Shown: positions 45,722-55,767 of the stretch, piece by piece | Position numbering within the stretch: the first letter of the stretch is position 1 | How the letters are laid out: the number at the start of each line of letters is the position of its first letter | NCBI RefSeq assembly: GCF_000759345.1 | Contig: NZ_JPZL01000003.1 | Location: forward strand, 186,001-250,000 | Source: Litchfieldella xinjiangensis | GTDB taxonomy: Bacteria; Pseudomonadota; Gammaproteobacteria; Pseudomonadales; Halomonadaceae | Direction of reading: 5' to 3' | Length of the DNA: 64,000 nucleotides | Program-made: the position numbers and the translations under genes | Notes under the pieces: model-generated | What the model was told of the DNA's origin: nothing | The model's input: the letters and a program-made list of their open reading frames with translations, nothing else | Database searches by the model: none

Positions 45722-46585
45722 ATGGTTCACAGCATGACCGCCTTCGCCCGTCATAGCCAAGAGGCTGACTGGGGCAGCCTGCAACTGGAACTGCGCTCGG
45801 TGAATCAGCGCTATCTCGACCTCCACTTCCGCCTGCCCGAAACCCTGCGCGACCTGGAGCCAGTCTATAGGGACGCCCTGCGCGGTGCCCTGGCACGCGG
45901 CAAGGTGGAATGCACGCTGCGTTTCGAGCCCGCCGCCTCCGGCGAGACCCTGGCCATCAATCGCGAGCGCCTGGGCGAGCTGGCGCGCGCCCTGCACGAA
46001 GTCCGTGCCGAACTCCCCGATGCCGCCATGCCCGATGCCCTGGCGCTGCTCGAACATCCCGGGATCCTGGATACAAGGGGCCTGGATCTCGAACCGGTGA
46101 AGGAAGCCGCCCTGGCGCTCTTCGAGGCTGCATTGAGCGACCTGATCGCCGGCCGCGCCCGCGAAGGCGAGCAACTCGCCGCGCTTATCCGCCAACGCCT
46201 GGCCGGTGTGCGTGAACAGGTAGCTACCGTGCGCAGCCTTCTGCCCGGCATTCTCGAGCGTCAGCGTAGCCAACTTGTTGAACGCCTTGAAGCTGTGCGC
46301 GCCGAACTCGACCCGCAACGCCTGGAAGCCGAACTCACCCTGATGGCGCAGAAGGCCGATGTCGACGAGGAACTCGACCGACTCGAGACCCACGTCGGCG
46401 AAGTGGAACGTCAGCTCAAGCAGAAGGGCCCGGTAGGACGTCGCCTCGATTTCCTGATGCAGGAACTCAACCGCGAGGCCAACACTCTCTCCTCGAAGTC
46501 CGTCGTCGCCGAAAGCACCCGCGCCGCGGTGGAGCTGAAAGTGCTGATCGAACAGATGCGCGAGCAGATCCAGAATATCGAATGA
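45722..46585 (+). CDS. yicC: YicC-family endoribonuclease
   Basis: A 287-residue protein with MVHSMTAFAR at the start, ELRSVNQRYLDLHFRLPE next, and the C-terminal family block GRRLDFLMQELNREANTLSSK followed by a helical end. YicC proteins are reported as endoribonucleases acting on small RNAs and stationary-phase stress. The middle region is strongly helical and acidic. It has its usual neighbour rph, but gmk lies about 3.5 kb away here, with a GST and two MFS genes inserted between yicC and gmk. Confidence 0.92.
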   Translation: MVHSMTAFARHSQEADWGSLQLELRSVNQRYLDLHFRLPETLRDLEPVYRDALRGALARGKVECTLRFEPAASGETLAINRERLGELARALHEVRAELPDAAMPDALALLEHPGILDTRGLDLEPVKEAALALFEAALSDLIAGRAREGEQLAALIRQRLAGVREQVATVRSLLPGILERQRSQLVERLEAVRAELDPQRLEAELTLMAQKADVDEELDRLETHVGEVERQLKQKGPVGRRLDFLMQELNREANTLSSKSVVAESTRAAVELKVLIEQMREQIQNIE

Positions 46586-46591
46586 AGACTC

Positions 46592-46614
46592 CGGGATGCC
46601 AAACTGGCATCCCG
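46592..46614 (+). terminator. Hairpin after yicC
   Basis: CGGGATGCCA (46592-46601), loop AAC, TGGCATCCCG (46605-46614); short T-tract. Confidence 0.7.
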
Positions 46615-46684
46615 TTGCAGGCTCCATCATGCGCTACGCTTGAGTCTAATGTTTCAAAGACTCACCGCGAGCTCATGAGGTCCC

Positions 46685-47434
46685 ATGACCATCACGCTTT
46701 ACGCCCACCGTCTCTCCCAGCCCTCACGGGCCGCTGAAATCACGCTTCGCGAGCTGTCGATCGCTTATGACTTTACCGAGATCGATTTCGCCGGGGGCGA
46801 GACCCGCACGCCATGGTATGCAGAGGTCAACGCGCTTCAGACCGTGCCGGCACTCATGGCCGACAACGGCGAAAGCGAGCGACTCGCGCTGGGCGAAAGC
46901 CAGGCCATCATGATGTATCTCTGTCGCACGGCCACCGATCAGGCGACCGCACGGCGCTGGTATCCTGGCGATCAGGACGCAGCTCGCGCATCGAAGATCG
47001 ATCAGTGGCTGGCCTGGTACCACGGCAACGTGCGCCGCTTCGACATGTTTCATCACATCATGAATCTGCATCAGACCCTGCCGATGCTCAAGCGGGAGAT
47101 ACAGGACGACTTGCTCACTCCTTTGCAGGCGGGGCTTGGCCAAGGGCTTGCCACGCTCGAGGCGCACTTCAGCAGCCAGCACAACGACACACGCACGCCA
47201 ACACTGCTGGGCGAGGACCACCCCACGATTGCCGACCTCGCCATCGCCTGCGAGCTCTACCAGATCAAGGCGGCCGGCTATCGCTTCGAGTGTTATCCGA
47301 AGGTGAGCGCGTGGCTGGATAGCATGGCCGAGCGAAAACACTTTCAGGACGTGTCTAAGGAGGTCGATACGCTGGGGCAGGAAATCAGGGAGCAAAGCGG
47401 GGCGTATCTGGCATTAGATGAGGCGTTTGGCTGA
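46685..47434 (+). CDS. Glutathione S-transferase family protein
   Basis: A 249-residue GST. The thioredoxin-like N-terminal domain (residues 1-85) begins TITLYAHRLSQPSRAAEI and has the cis-proline block ALQTVPALM plus the glutamate-serine glutathione site in LGESQAIMMYL. The all-helical C-terminal domain follows, with the DEL/N-cap-type TIADLAIACELYQ. A theta-class-like role in detoxification is usual; the substrate is unknown. It is the first of three genes that separate yicC from gmk. Confidence 0.85.
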   Translation: MTITLYAHRLSQPSRAAEITLRELSIAYDFTEIDFAGGETRTPWYAEVNALQTVPALMADNGESERLALGESQAIMMYLCRTATDQATARRWYPGDQDAARASKIDQWLAWYHGNVRRFDMFHHIMNLHQTLPMLKREIQDDLLTPLQAGLGQGLATLEAHFSSQHNDTRTPTLLGEDHPTIADLAIACELYQIKAAGYRFECYPKVSAWLDSMAERKHFQDVSKEVDTLGQEIREQSGAYLALDEAFG

Positions 47435-47588
47435 TTGCCTCCTTGGGTTGCGGTTCATCCGCTCGGCCTCTGTTGCTCCCTAGGGGCAATTCATCGCCTT
47501 CACTGTCTTTATACTTTCGTCTTAGCCTGCGATCATTCGCACTCTAACTAGCCGGCCACCCCCCTCTGAGGCCGCACAGGAGAGCGAC

Positions 47589-48800
47589 ATGCAGGACGCC
47601 GAACATTCCCCGACGGGGCCCATCGCCCGCCACCCCCGCCTGGCCGAGCTGTCGCTCGCGCTGGGTGGCTTCGGTATCGGTACCTCCGAATTCGTGATCA
47701 TGGGGTTGATGAACCCCATCGCGGAGGACCTTGCCGTCAGCGTGCCCCAGGTGGGCTACGCCATTAGCAGCTACGCCCTCGGCGTGGTGGTCGGCGCGCC
47801 GCTGATCTCGTCGCTGGCCGCCCGTGTACCGCGCCGCATGCTGTTGATCGGCTTGATGCTGATCTTTGCCGTGGGCAACCTGGCCAGTTCCCTGGCGCCC
47901 AGCTTCGCTACCTTTGTCGGCTTGCGCTTCCTAGCCGGGCTGCCCCATGGCGCCTATTTCGGCGTGGCGGCGCTGGTGGCTGCCGGGGCGGTACCGATCA
48001 CCGAACGCGCTCGCGCGGTAGCCCGGGTGATGATGGGGCTGACCGTGGCCATCCTGATCGGTGCGCCGTTGGGCACATGGCTCGGCAATATACTGGGGTG
48101 GCAGGTCGCATTTGCCGCCGTGGGCGCTATCGCCTTGCTCACCGCCGTGATGATCCGGCTCTATGTGCCGCGCCAGCCGCACGACCCGCATGCCAGCCCG
48201 GCCCGTGAATTGACCGCGCTGCTCAAGCAGCGGGTGTTGTTCACACTGGGCGTCGCCTGCATCGGCTTCGGTGGCATGTTCGCCATCTTCAGTTATGTCA
48301 TGCCGACGTTGATCGAACAGGCCGGCTTGAGCGAAACCTGGGCCCCGTTCGTGCTGGCCATCTTCGGGGTCGGCACCATCATCGGCACCCTGGTTGGTGC
48401 CCGACTTGCCGACCGCCACCTGATGCGCTCGATTCCCGCCATCCTGGTGTGGTGTGCCGTGATTCAGGGTCTGTTCTATTTCGCCGCCAACCATCCGCTC
48501 TGGGGTTTGCTGTTCGTCTGCCTCACCGGCACCAGCATGGCACTGGGGCCGGCCCTGCAGACCCGCCTGATGGACGTGGCGGAAGACGCCCAGACCATGG
48601 CGGCTTCGCTCAATCACGCGGCTTTCAACATGGCCAATGCGCTGGGTGCCTGGCTGGCTGGCCTGGCCATTCAGTGGGGCTTTGCCTGGTCGTCGACCGG
48701 CCTGGTGGGTACCGGCCTGGCGCTGGGTGGGCTGGCCGTCTTCTCGCTGGGGCTGTGGCTGGAGCGTCGTTCTCAAGCCACGCTCCAGCCCGCTGGCTAG
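47589..48800 (+). CDS. MFS transporter, DHA1 (drug:H+ antiporter) type
   Basis: Twelve-segment major facilitator (403 residues). LGGFGIGTSEFVIMGLM in the first helix and RFLAGLPHGAYFGVAALVAA in the fourth resemble the AraJ/YdhP/NepI branch of exporters, and RVPRRMLLIG is the loop 2-3 motif A. The polar N-terminus is short. The exported compound is unknown. It converges with the next MFS gene; the stop codons overlap by four bases. Confidence 0.85.
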   Translation: MQDAEHSPTGPIARHPRLAELSLALGGFGIGTSEFVIMGLMNPIAEDLAVSVPQVGYAISSYALGVVVGAPLISSLAARVPRRMLLIGLMLIFAVGNLASSLAPSFATFVGLRFLAGLPHGAYFGVAALVAAGAVPITERARAVARVMMGLTVAILIGAPLGTWLGNILGWQVAFAAVGAIALLTAVMIRLYVPRQPHDPHASPARELTALLKQRVLFTLGVACIGFGGMFAIFSYVMPTLIEQAGLSETWAPFVLAIFGVGTIIGTLVGARLADRHLMRSIPAILVWCAVIQGLFYFAANHPLWGLLFVCLTGTSMALGPALQTRLMDVAEDAQTMAASLNHAAFNMANALGAWLAGLAIQWGFAWSSTGLVGTGLALGGLAVFSLGLWLERRSQATLQPAG

Positions 48801-49996
48801 GCCGTTGAGCCTAGGGCCGTGCGCTGGCGTCGCAACAGAAGCAGGGCAACGATTACCAATAGGGCGACCAGGGCGGCAAAGCCTTCACCGGTCGCCTTGA
48901 GTCCAATCACCCGGCTCATCAGGCCGGTACCCACCACCGGAATCGAGAGCGCCACATAGCCGACCACGAAGAAGGTCGAGGTCACCTCGCCCCGCTGGTC
49001 GGCAGGGCTGGCCGCCACCACGCTACCCAGGCCGGCGCGCAGGGCGATGCCTTGACCGAACCCGGCGACCAAAGCGCCGGACAGGAACAACGGCAGCGAT
49101 GCCAGGCCAATCCCCCCACCCACCAGACCTACGCCGACCAGCAGTACGGCGCAACCAATCGGCAAGCGATGGGCCTCGGGCAGGCGGCCTTGGGTCAGCT
49201 GACCGAAAATCGACAGGAAAAAGGGCGATCCCGCAATCAACCCGATACTCAACAGGTCGGACTGACCCAGGACATCGGCCATGAAGGCCGGAGCCGTGGC
49301 GGTGAAGAAACCCAGCACCGCAAAACCGGCGAACCCGGCCACCGCGGCCGGCAGGAATACCGGACGCACCGCAGGCGGCACACTGAGCCGCTGCACGTGG
49401 AGTCGAGGGCGATGCGCGCGAGTCACGGTCTCCGGTGCCAGCCAGATCGCCAGCATGGCCAGGCCCGCCAATGCCAGATGCAGCCCATAAGGCAGCAATA
49501 AAGGGGCGGGCATAGAATGCGCCAGGAGCCCGGCGACGACCGGCCCTAACCCCAACCCGCCCATGTTGGCCGCGGTGGCCATCAAGGGGGCCAGGCCACG
49601 AGCGCGAGCCGGGGCGAGCTCGACGACCGCCACGGTCGCCGTGCCGGTAAAGATTCCTGCAGAGATGCCCGAGAGCACGCGCCCGGCCAGCAACGCCGCC
49701 AGGCCGTCGGCCTGCAGGAAGACCAGATTGCTGAGCATCGCGGCCGCCAGTCCCGCCAGAAGCAGCGGGCGACGGCCCAACTGATCCGACCAGCGCCCAA
49801 ACAACAGGAGGGCGGCGATGACCCCCACGGCATAGGCGGCAAAGATCACCGTAATGGTCAGCTGCGAGAAGCCGAACGCCGCCTGGTAGAGTGGATAGAG
49901 CGGTGTCGGCAAGGTGGTGCCGAGCATGGTGGTCAAGAAGGCGAAGGCGGCGCCGATGAAGGCCAGCGCCTGCCTTGGCGACTCGGGTTGAGACAC
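48797..49996 (-). CDS. MFS transporter
   Basis: A second twelve-segment major facilitator (399 residues). LPTPLYPLYQAAFGFSQLTITVIFA in the first helix, the motif A loop GRWSDQLGRRPLLLAG and the GRVLSGISAGIFTGTATVAVVELAP helix are visible. It differs clearly from its convergent neighbour, so it is not a recent duplicate. Substrate unknown. The short 118-base gap to gmk holds its promoter. Confidence 0.85.
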   Translation of the reverse strand: MSQPESPRQALAFIGAAFAFLTTMLGTTLPTPLYPLYQAAFGFSQLTITVIFAAYAVGVIAALLLFGRWSDQLGRRPLLLAGLAAAMLSNLVFLQADGLAALLAGRVLSGISAGIFTGTATVAVVELAPARARGLAPLMATAANMGGLGLGPVVAGLLAHSMPAPLLLPYGLHLALAGLAMLAIWLAPETVTRAHRPRLHVQRLSVPPAVRPVFLPAAVAGFAGFAVLGFFTATAPAFMADVLGQSDLLSIGLIAGSPFFLSIFGQLTQGRLPEAHRLPIGCAVLLVGVGLVGGGIGLASLPLFLSGALVAGFGQGIALRAGLGSVVAASPADQRGEVTSTFFVVGYVALSIPVVGTGLMSRVIGLKATGEGFAALVALLVIVALLLLRRQRTALGSTA

Positions 49997-50114
49997 GATG
50001 ACTCCCTCTCCATGACGCCAGCCGGGGCTGGCGGGTATAATGCCCGGCTTTCACGCGGGCGATGCCGCCCAGCCCCTCGCAATGCGAGGACGATACGCGA
50101 TCCGGAGCCCGATT

Positions 50115-50747
50115 ATGTCACACGGAACCCTGTTCATCGTTTCCGCCCCGTCCGGCGCGGGCAAGACCAGCCTGGTACGCGCCCTGCTCGAACGCCTCGA
50201 CGGCCTGCAGGTCTCGGTGTCGCATACGACCCGCAAGCAGCGCCCCGGTGAAGTCGACGGGGTCAATTACCACTTCGTGGATGTCGGGGACTTCGAGCGC
50301 ATGATCGAACGCGGCGACTTCTTCGAATACGCCCGGGTGTTCGACAACTACTATGGCACCTCGCGCCCGGCCGTCCAGGCACTGTTGGCGGCCGGCCAGG
50401 ACGTGATCCTGGAGATCGACTGGCAGGGCGCGCGCCAGGTGCGCGAGCAGGTGCCCGATGCCGAATCGATCTTCGTGCTACCACCTTCCCGGGCCAGCCT
50501 GCGCGAGCGTCTGGCGTCGCGCGGTACCGACGACGAGGCCGTGATCGATCGCCGCATGCGCGATGCCATCAGCGAAATGTCACACTTCGACGAGTATCGT
50601 CACGTGATCGTCAATGATGACTTCGCCACGGCGCTAGCCGATCTCGAGGGGCTGGTTCGCGCCAACCGCTCGCGCCTGGAACGCATGCGCGATCGCCAGG
50701 GCCCCTTGCTCGAGGCGCTCTTGTCACGCAACGAGGGGGTCGAGTAG
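50115..50747 (+). CDS. gmk: Guanylate kinase
   Basis: Converts GMP to GDP with ATP (210 residues). The P-loop SAPSGAGKTSL is near residue 10, followed by SVSHTTRKQRPGEVDGVNYHFVD (GMP site) and EIDWQGARQV. The ATG at 50115 is the family start; a longer frame from 50040 adds 25 residues with no conservation. It leads gmk-rpoZ-spoT-ridA, the standard order. Confidence 0.95.
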   Translation: MSHGTLFIVSAPSGAGKTSLVRALLERLDGLQVSVSHTTRKQRPGEVDGVNYHFVDVGDFERMIERGDFFEYARVFDNYYGTSRPAVQALLAAGQDVILEIDWQGARQVREQVPDAESIFVLPPSRASLRERLASRGTDDEAVIDRRMRDAISEMSHFDEYRHVIVNDDFATALADLEGLVRANRSRLERMRDRQGPLLEALLSRNEGVE

Positions 50748-50819
50748 ACTGGTCAGTCCCCCCAAGTACTTCACTTGGCGTGCACGCACGCATTCAACCG
50801 CAACAGCAGGAAACCGCTC

Positions 50820-51074
50820 ATGGCGCGAGTCACCGTCGAAGATTGTCTGGATCACGTCGAAAACCGTTTCAAGCTGGTGATGATTTCCACCCAGCGTGCC
50901 CGTCAGCTCTCGCGCGGCTCCCGCGACGCACTGCTGCCCTGGGAGAACGACAAGCCCACCGTGATGGCGCTGCGCGAGATTGCCGCTGGCAAGATCGATG
51001 CGAACGTGCTCGACGAGCCGATCGAAGCGGCACCGGTGCGTCCGCGTCGCGAGCCCGAAATGGGAGAGGAGTGA
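50820..51074 (+). CDS. rpoZ: RNA polymerase omega subunit
   Basis: Omega subunit (84 residues) that helps assemble RNA polymerase and contributes to ppGpp binding. [20 protein letters not shown] and RARQLSRG are the family blocks, and the C-terminus is a polar Arg/Pro/Glu tail. The ATG at 50820 with GCAGGA upstream is preferred over a start 45 bases earlier. It lies directly before spoT, the enzyme of the same stringent response. Confidence 0.95.
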   Translation: MARVTVEDCLDHVENRFKLVMISTQRARQLSRGSRDALLPWENDKPTVMALREIAAGKIDANVLDEPIEAAPVRPRREPEMGEE

Positions 51075-51103
51075 CGGTCCGCAATCCGGTATAGGCGCGC
51101 TGC

Positions 51104-53239
51104 ATGTTTACCATCGATGACCTGGCCGACCGCCTGGGCGGCTACCTACCCCCCGACGAGATCCAGCAGGTCAGGCGCGCCTTCTACTACGCCGAGCAGG
51201 CCCACGATGGGCAACGCCGCCGCTCCGGCGAACCCTATGTGACCCACCCGCTGGCGGTCGCCAATATCCTCGCCAACATGCATATGGACCATCAAAGCCT
51301 GATGGCCGCCATGCTGCACGACGTGATCGAGGATACCGGTGTATCTAAGGATGCCCTGGCCGCCCAATTTGGCGAGCCGGTGGCGGAACTGGTCGACGGT
51401 GTCTCCAAGCTGACCCAGATCACCTTCGAAGACAAGGCCGTCGCCCAGGCCGAGAACTTCCAGAAGATGGTCATGGCGATGTCCAAGGACATCCGGGTGA
51501 TCATCGTCAAGCTCGCCGACCGCCTGCACAACATGCGCACCCTGGGCGCCCTGCGTCCCGAGAAGAAGCGTCGCATCGCCCGCGAGACACTGGAAATCTA
51601 CGCGCGCATAGCCAGTCGGCTGGGTATCAACACGATTCGCGTTGAGCTCGAGGACCTGTCGTTCCACGCCCTGCACCCCATGCGTGCCGAGCGTATCCAG
51701 CGCGCCGTAAGCAAGGCCCGCGGCCATCGCCGCTCGACCATCCGCCAGGTCCAGAACAGCTTGCAGAAAAGCCTCGATGACGATGGCCTGCCGGGTACGG
51801 TCATTGGCCGCCAGAAACACTTGCTGTCGATCTACCGCAAGATGCGCGACCAGCGCAAGGCGTTCGCCGAGATCATGGATGTGTTCGGCTTCCGCATCAT
51901 CACCGACGATGTGGATAGCTGCTATCGCATCCTGGGCGCCGTGCATAACCTCTACAAGCCGGTGCCGGGACGCTTCAAGGATTACATCGCGATTCCCAAG
52001 GCCAACGGCTACCAGAGCCTGCACACGACGCTGTTCGGTACCGGTGGCATGCCCATCGAGGTGCAGATCCGCACCCGCGAGATGGAAGCCATGGCCAATA
52101 ACGGCATCGCCGCCCACTGGCTCTACAAGGCCGGACAGACGGCGCGACCGATCGCCATGGGCAGCCATGCCCGGGCGCGTGAGTGGGTTCGCGGCCTGCT
52201 CGAGATGCAGCGCCATGCCGGTAATCCGCTGGAGTTCATCGAACACGTCAAGAACGACCTTTTCCCCGACGATATCTACGTATTCACGCCCAAGGGCGAC
52301 ATCATGGAGCTGCCCCAGGGGGCCACGGTGATCGACTTCGCCTACAGCGTGCATACCGATGTCGGCAACAGCTGTATCGCCTGTCGCATCGACCGCCACC
52401 TGGCGCCGTTGTCGACGCGCCTGGAAAGCGGCCAGACACTGGAAATCATCACCGCCCCCGGCGCACGCCCCAATACCACCTGGCTGTCGTTCGTGGTCAC
52501 CGCCAAGGCCCGCTCGGCGATTCGTCACGCCCTCAAGAACCAGCAGCATACCGAGTCCGTCCAGTTGGGCCGGCGTCTGCTCAACAAGGCCCTGGCCGAC
52601 TTCGAGACCAGCCTCGAGGAGCTGCCCGCCGAGCAGGTTGCGGAGGTGATCGAGGAGATGGGCCTCAAGCACGAGGACGACCTGCTCGAGTCGATCGGCC
52701 TGGGGACTCGCCTGGCCTATGCCGTGGCGCGCCGCCTGCTGGAAGCCTCGCCCGCCCATCGGCATCTCGAGCATCGCGCCCCGGCCACCAGCGAAGGCCC
52801 GATCGTGATCAGTGGCGCCGAAGGCATGGTGATCAACTTCGCTCGTTGCTGCCATCCGCTGCCGGGCGACCCGGTGATCGGCCACCTGTCGGTCGGCAAG
52901 GGTATCGTGGTGCATCGTACGGATTGCCGGAACCTCGACGAGCTACGTAACGAGCCGGAAAAGCTGTTTGCCCTGGAGTGGTCGCAGACCATTCAGGACG
53001 ATTTCCCGGTGGCCCTGCGCATCGAGATGGAGACACGTCGCGGCCTGGTGGCAGAACTGGCCAGCCTGGTCACCGATGCCGAAGCCAACATCGAACGCAT
53101 CGGCATCGAGGAGCGCGACGCCCGGCTTTCGATCGTCAACCTGACGCTCGCGGTTCGCGATCGCGTCCACCTTGCACGTATCATCAAGCGGATTCGCAAC
53201 CTGCCCCATGTCGGCAGGATCACACGCATCCGAAACTGA
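51104..53239 (+). CDS. spoT: Bifunctional (p)ppGpp synthetase/hydrolase
   Basis: Stringent-response enzyme (711 residues). The hydrolase domain is intact (HD in [11 protein letters not shown] and [13 protein letters not shown], residues 45-155), and the synthetase region has [19 protein letters not shown] and the substrate loop [16 protein letters not shown] (about 390-450, [15 protein letters not shown]) and ACT (about 640-710) domains close the protein. Both active sites look complete, as in SpoT rather than RelA. A strong terminator follows. Confidence 0.95.
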   Translation: MFTIDDLADRLGGYLPPDEIQQVRRAFYYAEQAHDGQRRRSGEPYVTHPLAVANILANMHMDHQSLMAAMLHDVIEDTGVSKDALAAQFGEPVAELVDGVSKLTQITFEDKAVAQAENFQKMVMAMSKDIRVIIVKLADRLHNMRTLGALRPEKKRRIARETLEIYARIASRLGINTIRVELEDLSFHALHPMRAERIQRAVSKARGHRRSTIRQVQNSLQKSLDDDGLPGTVIGRQKHLLSIYRKMRDQRKAFAEIMDVFGFRIITDDVDSCYRILGAVHNLYKPVPGRFKDYIAIPKANGYQSLHTTLFGTGGMPIEVQIRTREMEAMANNGIAAHWLYKAGQTARPIAMGSHARAREWVRGLLEMQRHAGNPLEFIEHVKNDLFPDDIYVFTPKGDIMELPQGATVIDFAYSVHTDVGNSCIACRIDRHLAPLSTRLESGQTLEIITAPGARPNTTWLSFVVTAKARSAIRHALKNQQHTESVQLGRRLLNKALADFETSLEELPAEQVAEVIEEMGLKHEDDLLESIGLGTRLAYAVARRLLEASPAHRHLEHRAPATSEGPIVISGAEGMVINFARCCHPLPGDPVIGHLSVGKGIVVHRTDCRNLDELRNEPEKLFALEWSQTIQDDFPVALRIEMETRRGLVAELASLVTDAEANIERIGIEERDARLSIVNLTLAVRDRVHLARIIKRIRNLPHVGRITRIRN

Positions 53240-53242
53240 AAA

Positions 53243-53293
53243 CGGGCGCCCATCCAACCGCAATCCATGCGTTGGAGTGGGCGCTTTTTTTAT
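53243..53293 (+). terminator. Terminator after spoT
   Basis: GCGCCCA plus CCAAC pair with GTTGG plus TGGGCGC (about 53246-53284), followed by a run of seven T. Confidence 0.85.
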
Positions 53294-53316
53294 TTCGTAA
53301 CCGCAGGAGCAGTGGC

Positions 53317-53706
53317 ATGAGCAACAAGGCCGTGATCAATACCGAAAAAGCCCCCGCCGCCATCGGTCCCTACTCGCAGGCCATCAAGGCCGGCAATACC
53401 GTTTACCTGTCGGGTCAGATCCCCCTCGACCCGGCAACCATGACCCTGGTCTCGGATGACTTCGAAGCCCAGGCCCGCCAGGTATTCACCAACCTGCAGG
53501 CCGTTTGCGAGGAAGCCTGTGGATCGCTGGGCGAGATCGTCAAGATCAACCTGTATCTGGTCGATCTGGACAATTTCGGCATCGTCAATCAGGTGATGGA
53601 GGAGTTCTTCGAGGCGCCCTTCCCTGCGCGCGCCGCGGTCGGCGTCAAGGCGCTGCCCAAGGGGAGCCAGGTCGAAGCGGAAGCCATCATGGTCATCGGC
53701 GACTGA
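53317..53706 (+). CDS. ridA: 2-iminobutanoate/2-iminopropanoate deaminase
   Basis: RidA (129 residues) hydrolyses reactive enamine/imine products of serine and threonine dehydratases, protecting PLP enzymes. The family start [30 protein letters not shown] and [19 protein letters not shown] are present, as is the substrate arginine in [18 protein letters not shown] site precedes the ATG. Position after spoT is conserved widely. Serine made by the betaine pathway would be one source of its substrate, which is inference. Confidence 0.95.
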   Translation: MSNKAVINTEKAPAAIGPYSQAIKAGNTVYLSGQIPLDPATMTLVSDDFEAQARQVFTNLQAVCEEACGSLGEIVKINLYLVDLDNFGIVNQVMEEFFEAPFPARAAVGVKALPKGSQVEAEAIMVIGD

Positions 53707-53722
53707 GTCGACGCACACCAGT

Positions 53723-54250
53723 ATGCGCCCCGACATGCGGGTGTTCTTTGCCCTACAGCCCGACCCTACGCTGCGTCAGGCCTTGTCGTCTATCGCCCAA
53801 CGGCTACATGCCGAGTGTGGCGGTCGCCGCATGCGCGATGATTCGCTCCACCTGACCCTGGCTTTCATCGGAGACGTATCAGAGGCGCAAGCCGAGCACC
53901 TGATCGCACTATGCCAAGGCCTGGATTGCCCCGCGGGCGAGTGGCCGCTGGACCGGGTGGGTTATTTCCCACGCGGGGGTGTCGCCTGGCTGGGGAGTCA
54001 GGCGACACCCCAGCCGCTCGATACGCTGCATACCCGTCTGTGGCACGCCTTGGCTGGCGAAGGCTTCACGCCGCCTGACCAGCCCTTCGTGCCGCATGTC
54101 ACGCTGCTGCGCCGTGCGCGGCCGCCCCACAGTGAGGCGATCCCTGGCCCAGGCCTGACGTGGCGCTATAATCGGGTCACATTGGTCCATTCCGTCCCCG
54201 ACGGGGCGGGACGCCGTTACGATACACTGGCCCATTCGCCAGCCGTTTGA
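53723..54250 (+). CDS. thpR: RNA 2',3'-cyclic phosphodiesterase (2'-5' RNA ligase family)
   Basis: A 175-residue member of the 2H phosphoesterase family. Both H-x-T motifs are present: H43-L-T45 (LHLTLAFIG) and H125-V-T127 (PHVTLLRR). MRVFFALQPD at the start is typical. Known members open 2',3'-cyclic phosphates and weakly ligate tRNA halves. It overlaps no neighbour and has its own start 16 bases after ridA, likely in the same transcript. Confidence 0.9.
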   Translation: MRPDMRVFFALQPDPTLRQALSSIAQRLHAECGGRRMRDDSLHLTLAFIGDVSEAQAEHLIALCQGLDCPAGEWPLDRVGYFPRGGVAWLGSQATPQPLDTLHTRLWHALAGEGFTPPDQPFVPHVTLLRRARPPHSEAIPGPGLTWRYNRVTLVHSVPDGAGRRYDTLAHSPAV

Positions 54251-54262
54251 GAGGAAACACGC

Positions 54263-54775
54263 ATGACAAGGAAGCCATTGGGTGTTCTGGCCACCGCACT
54301 GCTCGGGCTACTACTGGCAGGGCCCGCCATGAGTGCGGACCTGTATGTCGCTGGCGGGAGGACCAGCGAAGACAGTGCAGCCCTCAAGCTCGAGATCGAT
54401 CGTCATTTCAACCTGCATGATTGGCATCCGCAGCTCAGCCTGAGGCTGGCGACAGGAGTGCTGCTGTTGAGCAGCGAGACGGAAAGTGACGAGGGTAATG
54501 CCGCCTGGCTGTTCACTCCGGCGCTGCGCTACACCTTTGCCGGGGAGCGGCGCGTGTTCATCGAAGGCGGCATCGGCGCCAGCATTTTCCTGGATACGCA
54601 TGTCGACGATCGTGAACTTTCCACGGCGTTCCAGTTCGAGGATCGCCTGGCGCTGGGCATGCCGTTGGCCACCGGCGAGTTGAATGCCAGCATCACCCAC
54701 TATTCCAATGCTGGCATTCAAAGCCCCAATGACGGCTTCGAGGTCTTCGCCGTCGGCTATCGTTTTCCGCTATGA
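54263..54775 (+). CDS. pagL: PagL-like lipid A 3-O-deacylase
   Basis: Outer-membrane barrel enzyme (170 residues including a signal peptide, residues 1-24) that removes an acyl chain from lipid A. The catalytic triad of Pseudomonas PagL, His-x-Ser with a Glu 12 residues on, is conserved: H146 and S148 in THYSNAGI, and E160 in GFEVF. The GIGASIFL and STAFQFEDRLALG strands are also typical. A GAGGAAA site precedes the ATG. It is expected to alter the outer membrane's permeability and endotoxin structure. It follows thpR by 12 bases. Confidence 0.85.
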   Translation: MTRKPLGVLATALLGLLLAGPAMSADLYVAGGRTSEDSAALKLEIDRHFNLHDWHPQLSLRLATGVLLLSSETESDEGNAAWLFTPALRYTFAGERRVFIEGGIGASIFLDTHVDDRELSTAFQFEDRLALGMPLATGELNASITHYSNAGIQSPNDGFEVFAVGYRFPL

Positions 54776-54812
54776 GCGGCCCTTATAGCTCCGCCGTTCG
54801 TGCCTGGCGGGC

Positions 54813-55688
54813 TCAGGCCTTGACGTTCTCGAGAAAGCCGCCTTCCTTGAGAACGTGGGCATAGCCTTCGCGGTAGGTGGGGTAGCGGAAACGATAACCG
54901 GACTTGCATAGCTGCGTATTATCGCAGCGTTTGCTCGAGCGGCGCCGCAGCGGCGATTGAATGAGATCCGTCGCTTCCACCTTGAGCTTGCCAGCCAGCC
55001 AGCTCATGACGTCGTGCAGGGGCGCCGACTCGCAATCGGTCGCCAGGTAGATCTCCTCCAGCGGCTGCGCGTCCTGACTCAACTTCACCAAATGCGCCAG
55101 CACGCCGACACAATCGTCGCGATGAATGCGGTTGGTGTACATTGGCGGCGCAGCGGGTGCCATCCGCCCTTCATTGACCTGGCGAATCAGCCGATCGCGT
55201 CCCGGCCCGTAAATACCCGAAAAGCGCACCACGGTTCCGGGCAACTCATGCTTGAGCAACAACCGCTCGGCGGCATAGACGAGTTGACCGGCGAAACCGT
55301 GAGGCTCGGTCGCACTGGTCTCGTCGACGATTTCGCCGTCCTGCTGGGCATAGACACTGGTAGACGAGACGAAAAAGATACGACGCGGGGGCGTGTCACG
55401 CTTGGCGTAGGTGGCCAGCACCTTCTCGAGACCCGCCGGGTAGGCGTTATGGTAGGCCTCTTCCTCGAAGCGGTCGGCACTGACGATATAGACCACATGG
55501 TCGGCGTCGGGCAGGCTGTCGTAGGTCTCGGCGTCGTTTATATCCAACGCCAACGGTTCGATCCCGCTGCCCTCGAGCGCGGCGACGTTGCGGCGTACCC
55601 CCACCACCCGGTGGCCAGCCTCGATCAGCTCGCGCCCCAAGGTGATGCCGATATCGCCGCATCCAACAATCACTGTTGTACTATTCAC
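54813..55688 (-). CDS. SDR-type NAD-dependent epimerase/dehydratase family protein
   Basis: A 291-residue extended SDR resembling YeeZ. The nucleotide motif is VIVGCGDIGITLGREL (GxGxxG form) at residues 7-22, followed by FFVSSTSVYAQQDG with the serine and tyrosine region and YAAERLLL. The loop VVRFSGIYGPGRDR is characteristic of the family. The start is the GTG at 55688, with GAGG just upstream; the earlier in-frame ATG would overlap oxyR's promoter. Divergent from oxyR; substrate unknown. Confidence 0.8.
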   Translation of the reverse strand: MNSTTVIVGCGDIGITLGRELIEAGHRVVGVRRNVAALEGSGIEPLALDINDAETYDSLPDADHVVYIVSADRFEEEAYHNAYPAGLEKVLATYAKRDTPPRRIFFVSSTSVYAQQDGEIVDETSATEPHGFAGQLVYAAERLLLKHELPGTVVRFSGIYGPGRDRLIRQVNEGRMAPAAPPMYTNRIHRDDCVGVLAHLVKLSQDAQPLEEIYLATDCESAPLHDVMSWLAGKLKVEATDLIQSPLRRRSSKRCDNTQLCKSGYRFRYPTYREGYAHVLKEGGFLENVKA

Positions 55689-55767
55689 CTTTTCCTCACC
55701 CCTTGATAAAAAGTCCCTATTGGAAATACCCATCCATCTGTTCAAGAGGATGCCGTCCGGCACCAAC

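Noticed and set aside
51146-52915. 589-residue open frame on the minus strand
   Set aside because: Antisense of spoT, whose domains and motifs are complete on the plus strand.
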